Shown one piece after another: positions 42,459-53,278 of a stretch of DNA of 64,000 bases. Positions within the stretch are counted from its first letter, which is position 1, and each line of letters starts with the position of its first letter. Position numbers and translations under genes: made by a program. The notes beneath the pieces are model-generated. The model was not told the DNA's origin. It was given only the letters and a program-made list of their open reading frames with translations, and did no database searches. The stretch comes from Candidatus Competibacter denitrificans Run_A_D11. Its GTDB lineage: Bacteria > Pseudomonadota > Gammaproteobacteria > Competibacterales > Competibacteraceae. The stretch lies in the NCBI RefSeq assembly GCF_001051235.1, contig NZ_CBTJ020000071.1:62001-126000 (forward strand), written 5' to 3'.

Positions 42459-45200
42459 ATGGCCGCATCATCGGATATCGCGCCGCCACCGACTCACTCT
42501 GTCGCTGCGCCCGCGCCCATCCAACTCTTGCGCCATTTCGCCGATTGGAGTGAAACCGACGTCTTCGATGTGCCTGCTTTTGCGCGCGAGTTGGCCGAGA
42601 ACCCCAACCGACTCTCCACGTTCCGCAGAGCACTGCAACAAGGCGATGCAGCCCTGAAAGCTGCCTTCCAGGAAGAGATTCCCGCTCATCAGCTCGTCCC
42701 AGCTCGTGCCTGCTTGATGGATGCTTTGCTAAAAGGCATCTGGCAACACCACGTTGCGCAGACAGCAGCCGATCTCGCCTTGATCGCGGTGGGCGGCTAC
42801 GGCCGTGGTGAACTCCATCCAGGATCGGATATCGACATCATGATCCTGCTAGCACCCAGCGCCCTTGATGTCCACCGTGCCAGCATGGAAAGCTTTCTGA
42901 CTTTTCTCTGGGATATTGGCCTGGACGTGGGCCACAGTGTGCGCACCGTCGAAGATTGCGCGCGCGAGGGTGCTGCCGATATTACGGTGGCAACCAGTTT
43001 GATGGAAGCTCGGCTACTGACCGGCTCGGCGAACCTATTGGAGCAAATGCGGGCGATTACCGGCCCTGACCGTATTTGGCCGGATAGCGCGTTTTTTGAA
43101 GCCAAACAACACGAACGGTGGAGTCGTTGCCACAAATATAATGAAACCGCCTTCACCCTTGAACCCAACATCAAGGACAGCCCAGGCGGCCTGCGGGATC
43201 TGCATATGATCGGCTGGGTCGCCAAGCGCCATTTCGGTGCTGGGACTTTGCACGAATTAGTCGATCATGCTTTCCTGAGCCAGAGCGAATATGATGAATT
43301 AATCGAATGCCGCAACTTTCTTTGGCAGGTGCGCTTCGCCCTCCACATCCTTACAGGGCGCCGCGAAGATCAACTCTTATTCGATCACCAACGGCGCATC
43401 GCACAGCAATTCGGCTACCAGGATCAAGAGCAAAATCTGGCCGTCGAACAGTTCATGCAACGCTATTATCGCACCGTCAATACCCTCTCACAGTTGAACG
43501 AAATGCTGCTTCAACTGTTCGCGGAAGCCATCCTATCAGCCGACGACCCCGACGAACCCCAGCCGATCAATCGCCGCTTCCAGGCCCGTCGGGGTTATCT
43601 TGAAGTCATTCGGCCGAATATCTTTCTCCGTTATCCGTTTGCCTTGCTGGAAATTTTCCAGGTTCTACAACAATACCCCGACCTCAAAGGTATCCGCGCC
43701 AGCACGATCCGGCTCATCCGTGACCATCGGCTTTTGATTGACGATAAATTCCGCAACGATGTCCGCACCCGCAGTTTGTTTATGGAAATTCTGCGCGAGC
43801 CTTACGGTGTGACGCAGCAATTACGGTTGATGAATGCCTACGGGGTGTTACCCGCTTATCTGCCCGAATTTGGCCATATCAACGGCCGTATGCAGTACGA
43901 TCTGTTTCACGCCTATACCGTCGATCAGCACATTCTGTTCGTAGTGCGTAACCTGCGGCGGTTTTTCCTGCCGCAATACGCTCACGAGTTGCCCAATTGC
44001 AGCGCGATCATGGACCGCCTACCCAAACCGGAATTGCTCTATATCGCGGGCCTGTATCACGATATTGCCAAAGGGCGGGGTGGCGATCATTCCGAACTCG
44101 GTGCCTGGGATGCCGTGCGATTTTGCCGCCAGCACAGTTTGAGTTCGTTTGACACTCGGTTGGTGGCATGGCTGGTACGGCATCACCTCACCTTATCGCT
44201 GACCGCGCAGAAAAAAGACATCTACGATCCTGAAGTCATCAACGACTTTGCCCGTTTGATGGGCGATCAGATGCATTTGGACTATCTGTATCTGCTGACC
44301 GTTGCCGACATTCGCGCCACCAATCCGAAACTGTGGAACACCTGGCGCAATTCACTGTTATGGCAACTGTATCAATCGACCCGTCGCGCGCTGCGCCAGG
44401 GTTTGGATAATCCCATCGATAAGGAAGGACGCATTCGGGAAGTGCAACTACAGGCTCGCCAACAACTGAGTCTCACCAAAATCGATGGCGAGCGCATCGA
44501 TCAGGTCTGGGAGGGGTTCGGCGACGATTATTTCCTGCGCCATTCGGTCGATGAAATTACTTGGCACACCCGCGCGATTCTGAAAAAAAAGCATGATCCA
44601 CGCCCGTTGGTGATGTCTCGCGATGATCCAAGCCGGGGCGGCACAGAGATTTTCATTTATACCCGCGATCAGGACAATCTGTTCGCACTGATTACCTCCA
44701 TTCTCGACCAACTGGGGCTGACGATTCTTGATGCCCGCATCATCACGGGCCACAGTGGTTACACCCTGGACAGTTTCACCGTTCTGGAAGATTCAGGAGC
44801 ACCGCTTCAGGAACGGAGCCGGACCAAGGAAATCATCACCACCCTCCTGCACCATCTCCAGCAGCCGGATGCTGTGCCGCTGCGCCCCAGTCGCCATATA
44901 TCACGGATTCAAAAAGCCTTTCAGATCGCAACCGTCGTGTCGTTCCGCGAGGATTTTGCCAATAGTCGCACCATGGTGGAATTGGTGTCTTGGGATCGGC
45001 CGGGCTTGCTCTGTCGGGTCGGGCAAGCGTTTATGGACTGCGGGGTGCAACTGCACAACGCCAAGATTGCCACCATTGGCGCGCGGGCGGAGGATATTTT
45101 CTTCGTTACCGACCGGGAAAATCGCATTCTCAACGATTCAAAAAAATATGCCGAGCTGCGCGAGGCGCTGGTCGAGCAACTGGACTCCGAGAATCCCTAA
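42459..45200 (+). CDS. glnD: PII uridylyltransferase / uridylyl-removing enzyme
   Basis: Nitrogen sensor that adds UMP to PII proteins when glutamine is low and removes it when glutamine is high. 913 residues: nucleotidyltransferase domain with GGYGRGELHPGSDIDIMIL (near residue 110), NIKDSPGGLRDLHMIGW, an HD hydrolase domain (LYHDIAKGRGGDHSELG, near residue 530), and two C-terminal ACT domains that bind glutamine (FIYTRDQDNLFALITSILDQ; VSWDRPGLLCRVGQAF). GGAG at 42447-42450 supports the ATG. Likely acts upstream of glutamine/glutamate synthesis, including the gltBD genes at the left end. Confidence 0.96.
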   Translation: MAASSDIAPPPTHSVAAPAPIQLLRHFADWSETDVFDVPAFARELAENPNRLSTFRRALQQGDAALKAAFQEEIPAHQLVPARACLMDALLKGIWQHHVAQTAADLALIAVGGYGRGELHPGSDIDIMILLAPSALDVHRASMESFLTFLWDIGLDVGHSVRTVEDCAREGAADITVATSLMEARLLTGSANLLEQMRAITGPDRIWPDSAFFEAKQHERWSRCHKYNETAFTLEPNIKDSPGGLRDLHMIGWVAKRHFGAGTLHELVDHAFLSQSEYDELIECRNFLWQVRFALHILTGRREDQLLFDHQRRIAQQFGYQDQEQNLAVEQFMQRYYRTVNTLSQLNEMLLQLFAEAILSADDPDEPQPINRRFQARRGYLEVIRPNIFLRYPFALLEIFQVLQQYPDLKGIRASTIRLIRDHRLLIDDKFRNDVRTRSLFMEILREPYGVTQQLRLMNAYGVLPAYLPEFGHINGRMQYDLFHAYTVDQHILFVVRNLRRFFLPQYAHELPNCSAIMDRLPKPELLYIAGLYHDIAKGRGGDHSELGAWDAVRFCRQHSLSSFDTRLVAWLVRHHLTLSLTAQKKDIYDPEVINDFARLMGDQMHLDYLYLLTVADIRATNPKLWNTWRNSLLWQLYQSTRRALRQGLDNPIDKEGRIREVQLQARQQLSLTKIDGERIDQVWEGFGDDYFLRHSVDEITWHTRAILKKKHDPRPLVMSRDDPSRGGTEIFIYTRDQDNLFALITSILDQLGLTILDARIITGHSGYTLDSFTVLEDSGAPLQERSRTKEIITTLLHHLQQPDAVPLRPSRHISRIQKAFQIATVVSFREDFANSRTMVELVSWDRPGLLCRVGQAFMDCGVQLHNAKIATIGARAEDIFFVTDRENRILNDSKKYAELREALVEQLDSENP

Positions 45201-45224
45201 CGCTTGGGTGCCTGGATACTTGTG

Positions 45225-47264
45225 ATGACAACGCCTGCATTTAACCTCTCCGGCCTGCCTGCCTATAGCACCCTAGATCTAGGGCGTATCGAAGCAAACA
45301 ATGAGCAATTGCTGACTGAAAATCGAGCCGAAATTGAGCGTTTGCTGGCTGCCAACACGATCTATAGTTGGGATAATTTGCTTGGGCCGCTGGAGGAATT
45401 GGAAGACCGTCTACATAAAATGTGGTCTCCAATCAGCCATTTGCATTCGGTACTCGATTCTGAGCAGTTACGAGCGGCTTACAACGCCTGCCTACCTAAG
45501 CGCAGCGCCTACTTTACGGATCTGGGTCAACACGAGGGCCTGTACCGGGCGTATCAACAAATCGCCGATGGAGCCGAGTATTCCCGTCTCGATTCCGCAC
45601 AGCGCAAGATTATCGCAAACGCCCTGCGCGATTTTCGCCTATCGGGCATCGCTCTACCCCCTGTACAGCAAGGACGCTACAAGGCTATCCAGCAAGAGTT
45701 GACACAACTGAATGCGAAGTTTGCCGAAAATGTGTTGGACGCGACCCAAGGCTGGACTAAACACCTAACCGATGAAGCGCAACTGGCCGGGTTGCCGGAA
45801 TCGGCGCGGGCGCTCGCTCGGCAGACTGCCCATCAACGGGGCTTGGAAGGTTGGCTGCTGACGTTGGAGTTACCGTCCTATCTGCCAGCGATGAATTACG
45901 CCGATGAGCGCGAGCTGCGGCGCGAACTGTATTGGGCGTATTGCACCCGCGCCTCCGACCAAGGGCCTAATGCTGGCCGCTGGGATAATGGCCCCGTGTT
46001 GGAGCGTATCTTGGCGCTGCGGCACGAATTAGCGCAGTTGTTAGCATTTAAGGATTACAGCGAATACTCTCTTGCCACCAAAATGGCTAGCTCGCCTGAT
46101 CAGGTCTTAAACTTCCTCGCCGATTTAGCCGACCGCGCCCGACCGCAAGCGCAACGCGAATTGGAGGAACTACGCGAGTTCGCCCGTCATCACTTCGGGA
46201 TAGATGAGCTGGCAACCTGGGATATCGGTTACTACTCGGAAAAGCTGCGCCAGCACCGCTATCAACTGTCACAAGAAGAATTGCGACCTTACTTTCCGCT
46301 GAGCCGCGTCCTCCCCGGACTCTTCGCGGTCGTTGAACGGTTATTCGGTATCACAATCCGCCCGCTGAATGGCATTGACCTTTGGCATCCCGATGTGCGG
46401 ACCTACGAAATCATTGATTCATCTGGCAATCCCCAGGGCTATTTCTACCTGGATCTTTATGCCCGCCCCAACAAACGCGGTGGCGCCTGGATGGACGGCT
46501 GTTTGGCGCGGCGGTTAATAGAGAATCGAGTACGACTGCCAGCGGCCTATCTGGTTTGTAACTTCACGCCGCCGGTGGGCAATGATCCGGCCTTGTTGAC
46601 TCACAATGACGTGGTGACGATGTTCCATGAATTCGGCCATGGCTTGCATCATCTGCTGACCGAAGTCGATTATGCACCCGTCGCCGGAATTCACGGTGTG
46701 GAATGGGATGCAGTGGAATTGCCCAGCCAATTCTTGGAAAACTGGTGCTGGTCGCGCGAGGCGTTGGCCTTGCTATCTGGACATTACCAAACCGGTCACC
46801 CGTTAACGGAAGAACTGTATCAGCGGATGTTGGCCGCTAAAAACTTTCAGAGCGGGATCTTGATGGTTCGGCAACTGGAATTCGGCCTCTTCGATTTCCG
46901 GCTGCATCGCAACGACGATCCAGCCCAGAGCGGCCGCGTACAGCAGGTGCTGAACGAGGTCCGCCAACAGGTAGCAATCATCATTCCGCCGCCCTGGAAC
47001 CGTTTTGCCAATGCGTTCACCCATATTTTTGCCGGCGGCTATGCGGCAGGCTATTACAGTTATAAATGGGCAGAGGTGTTATCAGCCGACGCATTTAGCG
47101 CGTTCGAGGAGAATGGTCTCTTTGATCGGCCGACAGGCACCCGTTTCCGGGAAGCCATTTTGGCGGTGGGTGGCTCGCGCCCCGCTCTAGACAGCTTTAT
47201 CGCCTTCCGGGGACGTGAACCGCACATTGCACCTTTACTGCGGCTGAGCGGGATTGCGGCTTGA
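45225..47264 (+). CDS. prlC: Oligopeptidase A (M3 family)
   Basis: Cytosolic zinc metallopeptidase degrading oligopeptides such as cleaved signal peptides. 679 residues, the E. coli length. Zinc motif FHEFGHGLHH with His468, Glu469, His472, the downstream Glu in GVEWDAVELPSQFLENW, and the C-terminal FAGGYAAGYYSYKWAEVLSADAF typical of M3 enzymes. The ATG at 45225 has GGA 8 nt upstream; an earlier TTG is not needed. Starts 24 bp after glnD. Confidence 0.95.
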   Translation: MTTPAFNLSGLPAYSTLDLGRIEANNEQLLTENRAEIERLLAANTIYSWDNLLGPLEELEDRLHKMWSPISHLHSVLDSEQLRAAYNACLPKRSAYFTDLGQHEGLYRAYQQIADGAEYSRLDSAQRKIIANALRDFRLSGIALPPVQQGRYKAIQQELTQLNAKFAENVLDATQGWTKHLTDEAQLAGLPESARALARQTAHQRGLEGWLLTLELPSYLPAMNYADERELRRELYWAYCTRASDQGPNAGRWDNGPVLERILALRHELAQLLAFKDYSEYSLATKMASSPDQVLNFLADLADRARPQAQRELEELREFARHHFGIDELATWDIGYYSEKLRQHRYQLSQEELRPYFPLSRVLPGLFAVVERLFGITIRPLNGIDLWHPDVRTYEIIDSSGNPQGYFYLDLYARPNKRGGAWMDGCLARRLIENRVRLPAAYLVCNFTPPVGNDPALLTHNDVVTMFHEFGHGLHHLLTEVDYAPVAGIHGVEWDAVELPSQFLENWCWSREALALLSGHYQTGHPLTEELYQRMLAAKNFQSGILMVRQLEFGLFDFRLHRNDDPAQSGRVQQVLNEVRQQVAIIIPPPWNRFANAFTHIFAGGYAAGYYSYKWAEVLSADAFSAFEENGLFDRPTGTRFREAILAVGGSRPALDSFIAFRGREPHIAPLLRLSGIAA

Positions 47265-47371
47265 AGAATGCTGAATTCCGCCTTGGCATTAGCGTCCTGG
47301 CTGCGAGACTCCAGGGGCAGGATAGCGCCATACGTTTTTTATTTGCACCCAGCACAGAAATTCCGCTGCCT

Positions 47372-48004
47372 TCAAGATTCCAGCTTCCGCCGCAAATAAC
47401 CGCCGCCAAACCGCCGCACATCCGTTGCCGACATCCCGGCCAGGCGCGCGGCCTCCAGCCCAGAATCGGCATCCTCGAAAACCTGGCAAAGCGATGCGTT
47501 GATACCCAGTCGGCGGGCGGCCTCCAAAAATAACGCTGGATCGGGTTTGGGTGGAAAACCGTCATCGGCCGTCAGTACGACGGTAAACAAATCGCTAAGG
47601 CCGGCAGCCCGCAAGGCCCGTTCGACATTAGGTCGATTGCTACCGGAAACCACAGCCATCGGCAACCGACCGGCATAGCGCCGAGCCAGCGTGGCCACCG
47701 GCTCCAAGGGCTTCGCCCGATCCAGCAGGGCGTGGGTCCGCCGTTCCTTGTCGGCTGTGAATCGTTCCACATCAAGAGAACAGCCAAATTCCGCGTTGTA
47801 CAACGCAACAATCACATCGGTCGGCTTGCCGTTGTGCCGGACTAAAAAATCCAACGGGCACGACAAGTCCAACGCCCCGAACGTCTCTTGCCAAGCGGCG
47901 TAGTGCAAAGGCAAGGTATCGACCAGGGTCCCATCGCAATCGAAAATCAACCCTTGAACTCCCTCATCAACCGACAAAACCACAGCGGCCGGGTGTTCTA
48001 TCAC
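47372..48004 (-). CDS. HAD-superfamily phosphatase (beta-phosphoglucomutase/YqaB-like)
   Basis: 210-residue HAD hydrolase. Motif I FDCDGTLVDTLPLHYAAW (Asp22 and Asp24) includes the helical cap entry typical of the beta-phosphoglucomutase/fructose-1-phosphatase branch. Motif II is VVSGS, motif III the Lys in PPKPDPALFLEAA, and motif IV FEDADSGLEAARLAGM. Substrate cannot be set from sequence; a sugar phosphate is most likely. The GTG start at 48004 is 2 bp from the pilU stop, so the two are probably co-transcribed. Confidence 0.85.
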   Translation of the reverse strand: MIEHPAAVVLSVDEGVQGLIFDCDGTLVDTLPLHYAAWQETFGALDLSCPLDFLVRHNGKPTDVIVALYNAEFGCSLDVERFTADKERRTHALLDRAKPLEPVATLARRYAGRLPMAVVSGSNRPNVERALRAAGLSDLFTVVLTADDGFPPKPDPALFLEAARRLGINASLCQVFEDADSGLEAARLAGMSATDVRRFGGGYLRRKLES

Positions 48005-48006
48005 GG

Positions 48007-49212
48007 CTAGGCGCCTCCCTGGCGCGACGGTGGCAGATTGCCCGCTAGCGGTGCCGGCTTTTCTTCTTCTTGCGGCTCCTCAATCATTTCCAGCGACAAC
48101 CCCGTACCGCTGGAGCGGCTAGCAGCCGGCGCTCCATCCGATAGCGTAATCCGCAAACGCAGATTATTGGCCGAATCGGCGTTCTTGATCGCCTCATCAA
48201 AGGTGATCTTGCCGGCTTTATGGAGCGCAAACAGCGCCTGATCGAATGTCTGCATACCGAGGCCTGTGGATTTTTCCATGATTTCCTTCAAGCCGCCCAT
48301 CTCGCCACGCTTGATCAGCGTTTCGACCATCGGTGAATGCAGCAAAATCTCAATGGCCGCGACCCGCTTTCCGTCCACGGTCGGGATTAAGCGCTGTGAA
48401 ACGAAGGCGCGTAAATTGCTCGACAGGTCCGTCAACAACTGCGGCCGCCGTTCCTCAGGGAAAAAGTTGATGATGCGATCCAGGGCTTGATTAGCGCTAT
48501 TGGCGTGCAAGGTGGAAATGGCCAAGTGACCGGTTTCGGCGAAAGCCAAGGCGTGTTCCATGGTGTCGCGGTCGCGGATTTCCCCGATCAAGATGACATC
48601 TGGCGCCTGCCGCAAGGTGTTCTTAAGGGCATCGGCGTAACTGAGGGTATCCACCCCAACCTCGCGCTGGTTGATAACAGAGCGCTTGTGCCGGTGGACA
48701 AACTCAATGGGATCTTCGATGGTGATGATATGGCCACCGCTGTTGCTGTTGCGATGATCGATCAATGCCGCCAAGGAAGTCGATTTACCGGAACCGGTAC
48801 CGCCAACAAACAGGATCAAGCCGCGCTTTTCCATGATGACTCGAGTCAAGATCTCCGGCAGACCCAAATCGATAACTGTCGGAATCTCGGTCTTGATATT
48901 CCGAATCACCATAGAGATTTCGCCGCGCTGCCTGAAAATATTGATCCGAAAGCGGCCAACCCCGGTCTCACTGACCGCCAGGTTCATTTCCAGGGTTTTC
49001 TCGAACTCGGCGATTTGAGCTGCATCCATGACCGAATAAGCGATTTCCTTCACCCGGCCTGGTGAGAGCGGATCTTTGTCCAACATGCGCAAGACCCCCT
49101 GAAACTTGCCGCAGGGTGGCGCCCCCGTACTAAGATAAATGTCTGAGCCATCCCGACGGGCCAGGATCAGTAACAAATCCTTTAAATCGATCTTGTGGTC
49201 TTTTGACGTCAT
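48007..49212 (-). CDS. pilU: Type IV pilus retraction ATPase PilU
   Basis: Hexameric ATPase of the PilT/PilU family that depolymerises type IV pili for twitching. 401 residues: N-terminal PAS-like domain, Walker A GGTGSGKST (residues 137-145), Asp box IITIEDPIEFVH, Walker B DVILIGEIRDRDTMEHALAF, His box LAISTLHANSANQALDRI. The pattern GLILFVGGTGSGKSTSLAAL and the long C-terminal tail after DSANNLRLRI fit PilU better than PilT. No pilT or other pilus gene is in the window. Confidence 0.9.
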   Translation of the reverse strand: MTSKDHKIDLKDLLLILARRDGSDIYLSTGAPPCGKFQGVLRMLDKDPLSPGRVKEIAYSVMDAAQIAEFEKTLEMNLAVSETGVGRFRINIFRQRGEISMVIRNIKTEIPTVIDLGLPEILTRVIMEKRGLILFVGGTGSGKSTSLAALIDHRNSNSGGHIITIEDPIEFVHRHKRSVINQREVGVDTLSYADALKNTLRQAPDVILIGEIRDRDTMEHALAFAETGHLAISTLHANSANQALDRIINFFPEERRPQLLTDLSSNLRAFVSQRLIPTVDGKRVAAIEILLHSPMVETLIKRGEMGGLKEIMEKSTGLGMQTFDQALFALHKAGKITFDEAIKNADSANNLRLRITLSDGAPAASRSSGTGLSLEMIEEPQEEEKPAPLAGNLPPSRQGGA

Positions 49213-49288
49213 TCAATTCACCTGGAGAAATCATCGATGGTGGCCATGCAACCCCGCAGTGCGAATCGCCCGCCCAGCACCGTCTGGG

Positions 49289-49318
49289 GCAACCGCGTAG
49301 CCGCTACGCCGCCGTTGC
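49289..49318 (-). terminator. Hairpin just after rhlB
   Basis: Three bases after the rhlB stop (minus strand) is a stem GCGTAG-loop-CTACGC (6 bp, 3-nt loop) inside an outer GCAAC/GTTGC pairing (49289-49293 with 49314-49318). No T-run follows, so termination strength is uncertain. Confidence 0.4.
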
Positions 49319-49320
49319 GT

Positions 49321-50592
49321 TCAAGTGCGGTTGGCCGGTCGCCGGTGTGGCGTGCGGCCACGCGGGCGGTGCTCACCACCGGAAAACGGCGGTCGCCGCC
49401 GTTCCAGACGCTTGGCCGGTTTGTATTCCAAGAGCAGTTCTTCGCTCACCGGCAGGGTCGGGATCTTCTGGCCAATAAAATCCTCAATCTCCGGCAGCGA
49501 ATAGACATACTCCTCGCACGCGAAACTAATTGCATCGCCGCTGGCGCCGATGCGGGCTGTGCGACCGATGCGATGAACGTAATCTTCCCGATCCTGCGGC
49601 AGATCGAAATTAATGACGTGCGTGACATCCGGGATGTGCAAGCCACGCGCTGCGACATCCGTTGCCACCAGAATCGGCAGCTCACCGCGCTGAAAAGATT
49701 CTAGCAAGCGTAATCGCTTATTTTGCGGGATATCGCCCGACAGGACTTCTGCCTCGTAACCGTTGCCCAGCAAGTAGCCACTCACTCGATCCGCCGCGCG
49801 CTTGGTGTTGACGAAAATCATCGTGCGTTTAGGATCTTGCTGGTGCAGCACGCCCAGCAGCAAGGAAATCTTGTCATGGGCCGAAACATGGTATAGCGAC
49901 TGGCGCACTTTGTCGGCGGTCACATACTCGGTTTCGATCCGAATGACCTGTGGGTCATTCATGTGCTCATAGGCCAACTCCATGACCCGATTGCTCAACG
50001 TCGCAGAAAACAGCATGTTGATACGCTGGCCGGGGGGTGGCATCTTGCGCAACAGATAGCGGATATCGGCGATAAAACCCAGATCGAACATCCGATCCGC
50101 TTCATCGAGTACCACCACCTCAATGTCAGAGAGTCGGTAAACCCCCTGTTTGAAGTAATCGATCAACCGGCCAGGAGTGCCGATCAGTACATCCACCCCG
50201 CTTTCAAGCTGGCGGCGCTGGCTGTCATAACCGGTACCACCATAGACAGCGGCAAATCGGAGGCCGGTGTAGCGGCCGATCAGTTCGGCATCCCGATGGA
50301 TTTGCACTGCCAACTCACGAGTCGGCGCAAGGATCATGGCCCACGGCCCAACCGCATCGTCAGCGGCGGGCGTCTCCATCAGATAATGCAAGGTAGCCAA
50401 TAAAAACGCCGCTGTCTTACCGGTGCCGGTCTGGGCTTGGCCGGCGATATCTTGACCTTGCAGGGCAAGCGGCAAGGTGGCGGCCTGAATGGGCGTACAG
50501 TGAATAAAACCGGCATCCTCCAGGCTTTCCAACAGCGGATCACTCAGTCCGAGTGAAGAAAACAACACAGAAGTCAAATGGTCTTTTTGCAT
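49321..50592 (-). CDS. rhlB: DEAD-box RNA helicase RhlB
   Basis: ATP-dependent RNA helicase, in E. coli a component of the RNA degradosome. 423 residues. Motifs in order: Q motif [14 protein letters not shown], motif I AQTGTGKT (residues 53-60), [21 protein letters not shown] in [13 protein letters not shown] in LFSATL, motif [15 protein letters not shown], motif [10 protein letters not shown], then an Arg/Pro-rich tail. The ATG at 50592 gives the family start; 36 further codons upstream are open but unlike the family. Divergent from trxA-rho as in E. coli, which supports RhlB over RhlE. Confidence 0.93.
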   Translation of the reverse strand: MQKDHLTSVLFSSLGLSDPLLESLEDAGFIHCTPIQAATLPLALQGQDIAGQAQTGTGKTAAFLLATLHYLMETPAADDAVGPWAMILAPTRELAVQIHRDAELIGRYTGLRFAAVYGGTGYDSQRRQLESGVDVLIGTPGRLIDYFKQGVYRLSDIEVVVLDEADRMFDLGFIADIRYLLRKMPPPGQRINMLFSATLSNRVMELAYEHMNDPQVIRIETEYVTADKVRQSLYHVSAHDKISLLLGVLHQQDPKRTMIFVNTKRAADRVSGYLLGNGYEAEVLSGDIPQNKRLRLLESFQRGELPILVATDVAARGLHIPDVTHVINFDLPQDREDYVHRIGRTARIGASGDAISFACEEYVYSLPEIEDFIGQKIPTLPVSEELLLEYKPAKRLERRRPPFSGGEHRPRGRTPHRRPANRT

Positions 50593-50869
50593 GAATAAAT
50601 GATAATCCCGAGGCGACAGGATGCGGGGATCAATCCAGATGCCCGATTCGGACAACGTGAAACTGAAAGAAAAGTGTTCCCCAGTGCGATATTTTGCCAC
50701 AATATCCTTATGTCGAACGCCGGGGGATCATGGTTTTTAACGCCGCCCGCGGAAATCGGTTCGTTGAAATCCGTCTGATCCAGCCCCATTTCTTCGGTTC
50801 CCGCTGCTCTGAATCGCCCTACCGGCGATCCACCGCTTCGCTAATTATTTCACATTTGGAGTATTTCCC

Positions 50870-51199
50870 ATGAGCGAGCATATTTTGCATGTGACCGACG
50901 GCTCCTTCGAAGCCGAGGTTTTGAAAGCCGATCAGCCAGTCCTCGTCGATTACTGGGCTGAGTGGTGCGGCCCTTGCCGGATGATTGGCCCAATCCTGGA
51001 CGAGATTGCCGGAGAATATGCAGGTCGCGTTAAAATCTGCAAGCTGAACGTGGACGAAAATCAGAAGACGCCCCCTAAATACGGTATTCGCGGCATCCCG
51101 ACACTGATGCTGTTTCGCAACGGTAATGTCGAAGCCACCAAAGTAGGCGCTTTGTCCAAATCGCAGCTCGTGGCCTTTCTCGACAACAGCTTACGCTAA
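50870..51199 (+). CDS. trxA: Thioredoxin 1
   Basis: General disulfide reductase, 109 residues as usual. Active site WCGPC at residues 32-36, then [18 protein letters not shown] with the cis-Pro. TTGGAG precedes the ATG by 8 nt. About 280 bp separate it from rhlB, room for divergent promoters, and about 200 bp from rho. Confidence 0.98.
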   Translation: MSEHILHVTDGSFEAEVLKADQPVLVDYWAEWCGPCRMIGPILDEIAGEYAGRVKICKLNVDENQKTPPKYGIRGIPTLMLFRNGNVEATKVGALSKSQLVAFLDNSLR

Positions 51200-51397
51200 G
51201 GTTTTAGCGCGGCGTTTGCTCAAGAGGTAGACGCCGTTTCGCGGCCGTGCTAGCTTAACCGCCACGCCGCGCTCGCCATCTCAGCCATCGCTTCCGACAC
51301 CATTCCGCTCCTGACCTCTTTCCGAGACGCGAACCCTGGACCCCTCCCCCACCGGCGCCTTCTTGCCAGCGCCAGTCGCTTCGAGCACCTATCTTCC

Positions 51398-52654
51398 ATG
51401 AATCTGACCGAACTTAAAAAGAAATCTCCCGCTGAACTGATTGCTATCGCGCAGGAACTCAAACTCGAAGGGATGGCGCGCTCCCGCAAACAAGACGTAA
51501 TCTTCGGTATCCTCAAAGCCCTGGCCAAGAGCGGCGAGGATATTTCCGGCGATGGCGTGTTGGAAATCTTGCAAGATGGCTTCGGCTTTCTGCGCTCGGC
51601 CGACAGCTCTTATCTAGCCGGTCCAGACGATATTTACGTTTCACCCAGCCAGATCCGCCGCTTCAATCTACGCACTGGCGACACGGTGAGCGGCAAGATT
51701 CGCCCTCCCAAGGAAGGCGAACGCTATTTCGCGCTTTTGAAGGTCGGCGACATCAATTTCGAACCGCCGGAAGTCTCCAAAAACAAGGTGCTGTTTGAGA
51801 ATCTAACACCGCTGCACGCCGACGAACGGCTGACCCTGGAACGCGGCAACGGTAGCACCGAGGATATTACAGCGCGGGTCATCGACCTCATTGCGCCCAT
51901 CGGCAAGGGCCAGCGCGGCTTGATCGTCTCGCCGCCCAAGGCCGGTAAGACCATGATGTTGCAAAACATCGCGCAAAGCATCGCCACCAACCACCCCGAA
52001 TGCTATCTGATCGTGCTACTGATCGACGAGCGGCCGGAGGAAGTAACCGAGATGCAACGCTCGGTACGTGGTGAGGTGATCGCCAGCACGTTTGACGAAC
52101 CGGCCACCCGTCACACCCAGGTCGCGGAAATGGTCAGCGACAAGGCCAAACGACTGGTTGAGCACAAGCGTGATGTGGTGATCCTGCTCGATTCCATCAC
52201 TCGACTGGCGCGTGCTTATAACACCGTGGTGCCCGCTTCCGGCAAGGTGCTGACTGGCGGCGTTGATGCCAATGCCTTGCAAAAGCCCAAGCGGTTTTTT
52301 GGGGCGGCACGTAATATCGAGGAAGGCGGCTCACTAACGATCATCGCCACCACGCTGATTGATACTGGATCGCGCATGGATGATGTAATTTACGAAGAAT
52401 TCAAAGGCACCGGTAACATGGAAATCCATCTTGACCGGCGCATTTCCGAAAAACGGGTCTTTCCTGCCATCGATATCAACCGCTCCGGCACGCGGCGTGA
52501 AGAATTGCTCACCGATCCAGACGATTTGCAGAAGATGTGGATTTTGCGCAAGCTGCTGCATCCCATGGATGAGTTGCAGGCGATGGAATTCATGTTGGAA
52601 CGCCTTAAGGCTAATAAGACCAATAAGGAATTCTTCGAGGCCATGAAACGCTGA
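51398..52654 (+). CDS. rho: Transcription termination factor Rho
   Basis: Hexameric RNA helicase ending untranslated transcripts. 418 residues (E. coli 419). N-terminal helical domain ([20 protein letters not shown]), RNA-binding cold-shock-like domain with GFGFLRS and [18 protein letters not shown], Walker [13 protein letters not shown], Walker [18 protein letters not shown]-loop [20 protein letters not shown] and R-loop [21 protein letters not shown]. The roughly 200-bp leader after trxA has no gene, as expected for rho autoregulation. Confidence 0.98.
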   Translation: MNLTELKKKSPAELIAIAQELKLEGMARSRKQDVIFGILKALAKSGEDISGDGVLEILQDGFGFLRSADSSYLAGPDDIYVSPSQIRRFNLRTGDTVSGKIRPPKEGERYFALLKVGDINFEPPEVSKNKVLFENLTPLHADERLTLERGNGSTEDITARVIDLIAPIGKGQRGLIVSPPKAGKTMMLQNIAQSIATNHPECYLIVLLIDERPEEVTEMQRSVRGEVIASTFDEPATRHTQVAEMVSDKAKRLVEHKRDVVILLDSITRLARAYNTVVPASGKVLTGGVDANALQKPKRFFGAARNIEEGGSLTIIATTLIDTGSRMDDVIYEEFKGTGNMEIHLDRRISEKRVFPAIDINRSGTRREELLTDPDDLQKMWILRKLLHPMDELQAMEFMLERLKANKTNKEFFEAMKR

Positions 52655-52695
52655 TGCAGCCTCTTCCTCATGCTCTCAACAGGTCTTGATCGATC

Positions 52696-53208
52696 ATGAA
52701 TACGGCCACCGACTCTGCTGATTTCCAAACACCGCGCCGTCCGACCCTGCCCTCATTGCTCGCCCTGCCTTTCTCCCTGATTCCCAGCTCCGTCCATTCT
52801 ACTGTGCTGATGACGGCTTTGAATCGGCTGTTGGCCACGTACATTCGTGAGGGAGAGTTCGAGTTTCTGCGGGATCGGGTGCTGGCGATTCAGGTGCGCG
52901 ATGCCAAGATCACTTATCAGATCCGTTATGCCGGCCCTGCCGGTTTCATCGCCTGCCAGAGCAGCGAAAAGCCGGATTTATCGATCAGCGGAACGATCTA
53001 CGACTTTATGGCGCTGGCCACCCGCCGCGAGGATTCCGATACCTTATTCTTCAACCGACGGGTCGTCATGGAAGGTGATACTGCGCTGGGATTGGAATTG
53101 AAGAACTGGCTTGACGGAATGGATTTTGAAGCCATGGGTAGACCGTTGACTGTGCTGTTGAATACCACCAATCACCTGATAGGTGCTTACGAGCGATTCC
53201 GGCGCTAA
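52696..53208 (+). CDS. ubiT: Ubiquinone anaerobic biosynthesis accessory factor UbiT (SCP2 domain)
   Basis: 170-residue SCP2-type lipid-binding protein. The core FEFLRDRVLAIQVRDAKITY, TIYDFMALATRREDSDTLFF and RRVVMEGDTALGLELKNWLD matches E. coli YhbT/UbiT, which is needed for oxygen-independent ubiquinone synthesis together with UbiU and UbiV. Those partners are not in this window. The N-terminal ~25 residues are Pro-rich and variable. Sits about 40 bp after rho and converges with hrpA. Confidence 0.85.
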   Translation: MNTATDSADFQTPRRPTLPSLLALPFSLIPSSVHSTVLMTALNRLLATYIREGEFEFLRDRVLAIQVRDAKITYQIRYAGPAGFIACQSSEKPDLSISGTIYDFMALATRREDSDTLFFNRRVVMEGDTALGLELKNWLDGMDFEAMGRPLTVLLNTTNHLIGAYERFRR

Positions 53209-53278
53209 GCCATACAAACCGCTCTGATACAACAGGGATGGTGATTCACATTAGGCATCAGAATGCCAGCGACGCCAT